Shown here in pieces: positions 62,704 through 64,000 of a stretch of DNA of 64,000 bases (the first letter of the stretch is position 1; every line of letters starts with the position of its first letter). The stretch lies in contig NZ_CP035375.1 of NCBI RefSeq assembly GCF_004118935.1, forward strand, positions 992,001 through 1,056,000, read 5' to 3'. This DNA comes from Salinibacterium sp. UTAS2018. GTDB taxonomy: Bacteria; Actinomycetota; Actinomycetes; Actinomycetales; Microbacteriaceae. A program made the translations under genes and the position numbers. The notes beneath the pieces are model-generated. The model made no database searches, was not told the DNA's origin, and was given only the letters and a program-made list of their open reading frames with translations.

Positions 62704-63699
62704 CTAGGACGCCGCGGAGGCCAGAGGAACCGGCGTCTCCGCGACGATACGTTCGATGACATCAGCGATCGAATGTCCCGTCAGCACAGTGGATGCCTGC
62801 GAGGAATGCCGCGCAGGAATCATTCGGTGAGCCAGCACCGTCACGGCAAGCGCATCGATGTCATCGGGCAAGACGAAGTCACGGCCGTCGATCGCCGCCC
62901 GAGCCTTTGCCGCCCGGACGAGATGCAGCGTCGCCCGCGGGCTCGCCCCCAACCGCACCTCGGGATCACGACGGGTCGCCTGGGCAATCGCCACGGCATA
63001 TTCCTCGACCGCTGTGCTCACGTAGACGCGTCGCACCGTCGCGATGAGTTCGCGTAACTGCTCGACGGAGACCACTGCCTCAAGCGCGTCGAGCGGGCTC
63101 GTGAGCTCGCGCGAGCGCAGCATCTCCAGCTCGGCAGCGGCATCCGGATACCCCATGGAGATGCGAGCCATGAAACGGTCGCGCTGAGCTTCGGGCAGCG
63201 GGTAAGTGCCCTCCATCTCGATCGGGTTCTGAGTCGCGACCACAATGAACGGTGCCTCGAGATCGTACGTGGTGCCGTCGACGGTCACGCTAGATTCGGC
63301 CATGCACTCGAGCAGGGCCGACTGCGTCTTGGGGCTCGCGCGATTGATCTCGTCACCGATCAGAATGTTCGCGAAAACGGGCCCCTTCTTGAAGTCGAAT
63401 TCGCGCGTGTTCTGGTTGTACACAGAAACGCCGGTGATATCGGCCGGCAGCAGATCGGGGGTGAATTGCACGCGGGACACAGTGCTGTCGACCGTGCGAG
63501 CCAGCGCGCGCGCCAACATGGTTTTGCCGACGCCAGGAACGTCTTCGATGAGCAGGTGTCCCTCGGCAAGCAGTACCGTCAGCGCCAGTCGCACCGCCTC
63601 ATCCTTGCCATCGATCACAGTCGAGACGCTGCGAATAATGGCATGACAGTGATCGTGAAACACGTCGGCGGGCATCACGCTGGAGCTAGGGTCATCCAT
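62704..63699 (-). CDS. MoxR-family AAA+ ATPase
   Basis: A 331-residue ATPase: EDVPGVGKTMLARALA (Walker A), LIGDEINRASPKTQSALLECM (Walker B and sensor region) and ATQNPIEMEGTYPLPEAQRDRFMARI. MoxR proteins act as chaperone-like activators of metalloenzymes or cell-surface systems. ATG 63699 is chosen; ATG 63675 is possible. First gene of the MoxR-DUF58-transglutaminase operon. Confidence 0.95.
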   Translation of the reverse strand: MDDPSSSVMPADVFHDHCHAIIRSVSTVIDGKDEAVRLALTVLLAEGHLLIEDVPGVGKTMLARALARTVDSTVSRVQFTPDLLPADITGVSVYNQNTREFDFKKGPVFANILIGDEINRASPKTQSALLECMAESSVTVDGTTYDLEAPFIVVATQNPIEMEGTYPLPEAQRDRFMARISMGYPDAAAELEMLRSRELTSPLDALEAVVSVEQLRELIATVRRVYVSTAVEEYAVAIAQATRRDPEVRLGASPRATLHLVRAAKARAAIDGRDFVLPDDIDALAVTVLAHRMIPARHSSQASTVLTGHSIADVIERIVAETPVPLASAAS

Positions 63700-63856
63700 G
63701 GATTGAGTCTTACACCCGTCTACCACTAGGGCAATTGTTTGCGGTCGCGGAGGCGTTCTTCGAGAGCGTGGATCGCGGATTGGCGTTCGAAATACGCGCA
63801 CGAAATGAAGAGCCCCATCCGATTATCGTAGAGGCAAAATCACCGACAGTCGAGCA

Positions 63857-64000
63857 TTATTCCTCTTTGAGGGCGCTCTCGTCATGCGCTTCATCGAAGC
63901 CCGCCATCCAGGCCTCTTTCGTGCCGAGGCTGAACATGTCTTCGGGGCCGCTGCGCACGAGCGAACGGGCGCCAGGAGCATCGAGATCAGCAACGTGACT
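63857..64000 (-). CDS. C-terminal end of an unrecognised protein
   Basis: An in-frame stretch of 47 codons runs off the window edge, ending TAA: ...RSLVRSGPEDMFSLGTKEAWMAGFDEAHDESALKEE. Its codon use and acidic C-terminus look genuine. Function not recognised. The 157 bases between it and the MoxR gene show no gene. Confidence 0.6.
   Translation of the reverse strand, partial: SHVADLDAPGARSLVRSGPEDMFSLGTKEAWMAGFDEAHDESALKEE

Overview
The window is a stretch of chromosome from a moderately high-GC actinobacterium, most likely family Microbacteriaceae. The evidence is the gene order (rpsB-tsf-pyrH-frr-cdsA; rplS-lepB-rnhB-DUF2469; comM-dprA; rpsP-khpA-rimM-trmD; rpmF-rnc-mutM), the Ala/Glu/Lys-rich tails on S2 and S16, a proposed coenzyme F420-0 ABC transporter, LLM-type oxidoreductases and many leaderless genes. 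The genus cannot be fixed from the sequence. No rRNA, tRNA, CRISPR array, transposase or phage gene was found.

Layout. 1-4.2 kb: start of ligA, mnmA and a cysteine desulfurase (tRNA thiolation), with a small membrane protein and an ArsR-like regulator between them; the desulfurase diverges from a YbaK-type Cys-tRNA(Pro) deacylase. 4.2-7 kb: a redox-dead thioredoxin/TPR protein coupled to a three-helix membrane protein. 7.2-9.6 kb: a long coiled-coil protein built of 11-residue repeats. 9.6-12.5 kb: AI-2E family transporter, hydrolase, small Cys/His protein, lysozyme-like secreted protein. 12.5-17.3 kb: a DivIVA-like repeat protein, cdsA, frr, pyrH, tsf, rpsB. 17.5-26.5 kb: M23 peptidase, MMPL exporter with its MarR repressor, xerC, short-chain dehydrogenase, nitroreductase, cyclic-nucleotide-type phosphodiesterase, sodium/solute symporter. 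26.8-30 kb: dprA, comM, yraN. 30-34.4 kb: lipoprotein, LysE exporter, a large FAD/Fe-S oxidoreductase. 34.4-36.6 kb: DUF2469, rnhB, lepB, rplS. 36.7-39.3 kb: membrane protein, TetR-map pair, lipoprotein. 39.3-44 kb: trmD, rimM, khpA, rpsP, an LLM oxidoreductase, ffh. 44.2-48.2 kb: membrane protein, second LLM oxidoreductase, gamma carbonic anhydrase, ftsY, histidine phosphatase. 48.2-56 kb: smc, GNAT protein, chorismate mutase, mutM, rnc, rpmF, yceD. 56-59 kb: F420-0-type ABC transporter. 59-63.7 kb: transglutaminase-DUF58-MoxR operon, then the 3' end of an unrecognised gene.

How it fits together. The minus strand carries an almost unbroken actinobacterial core (translation, protein export, chromosome maintenance, competence), interrupted by accessory genes, several on the plus strand. 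Many genes lack a Shine-Dalgarno sequence and instead have a TAnnnT -10 box 6-7 bases before the start codon, so leaderless transcription looks common here.

The most unusual signal is at 3637-3757. The divergent cysteine desulfurase and Cys-tRNA(Pro) deacylase genes are each preceded by a 17-codon reading frame rich in Cys codons, whose stop codon overlaps the start codon of the enzyme gene. They look like cysteine-sensing leader peptides. A second standout is the coiled-coil protein at 7214-9553, with about 37 consecutive in-register hendecads.
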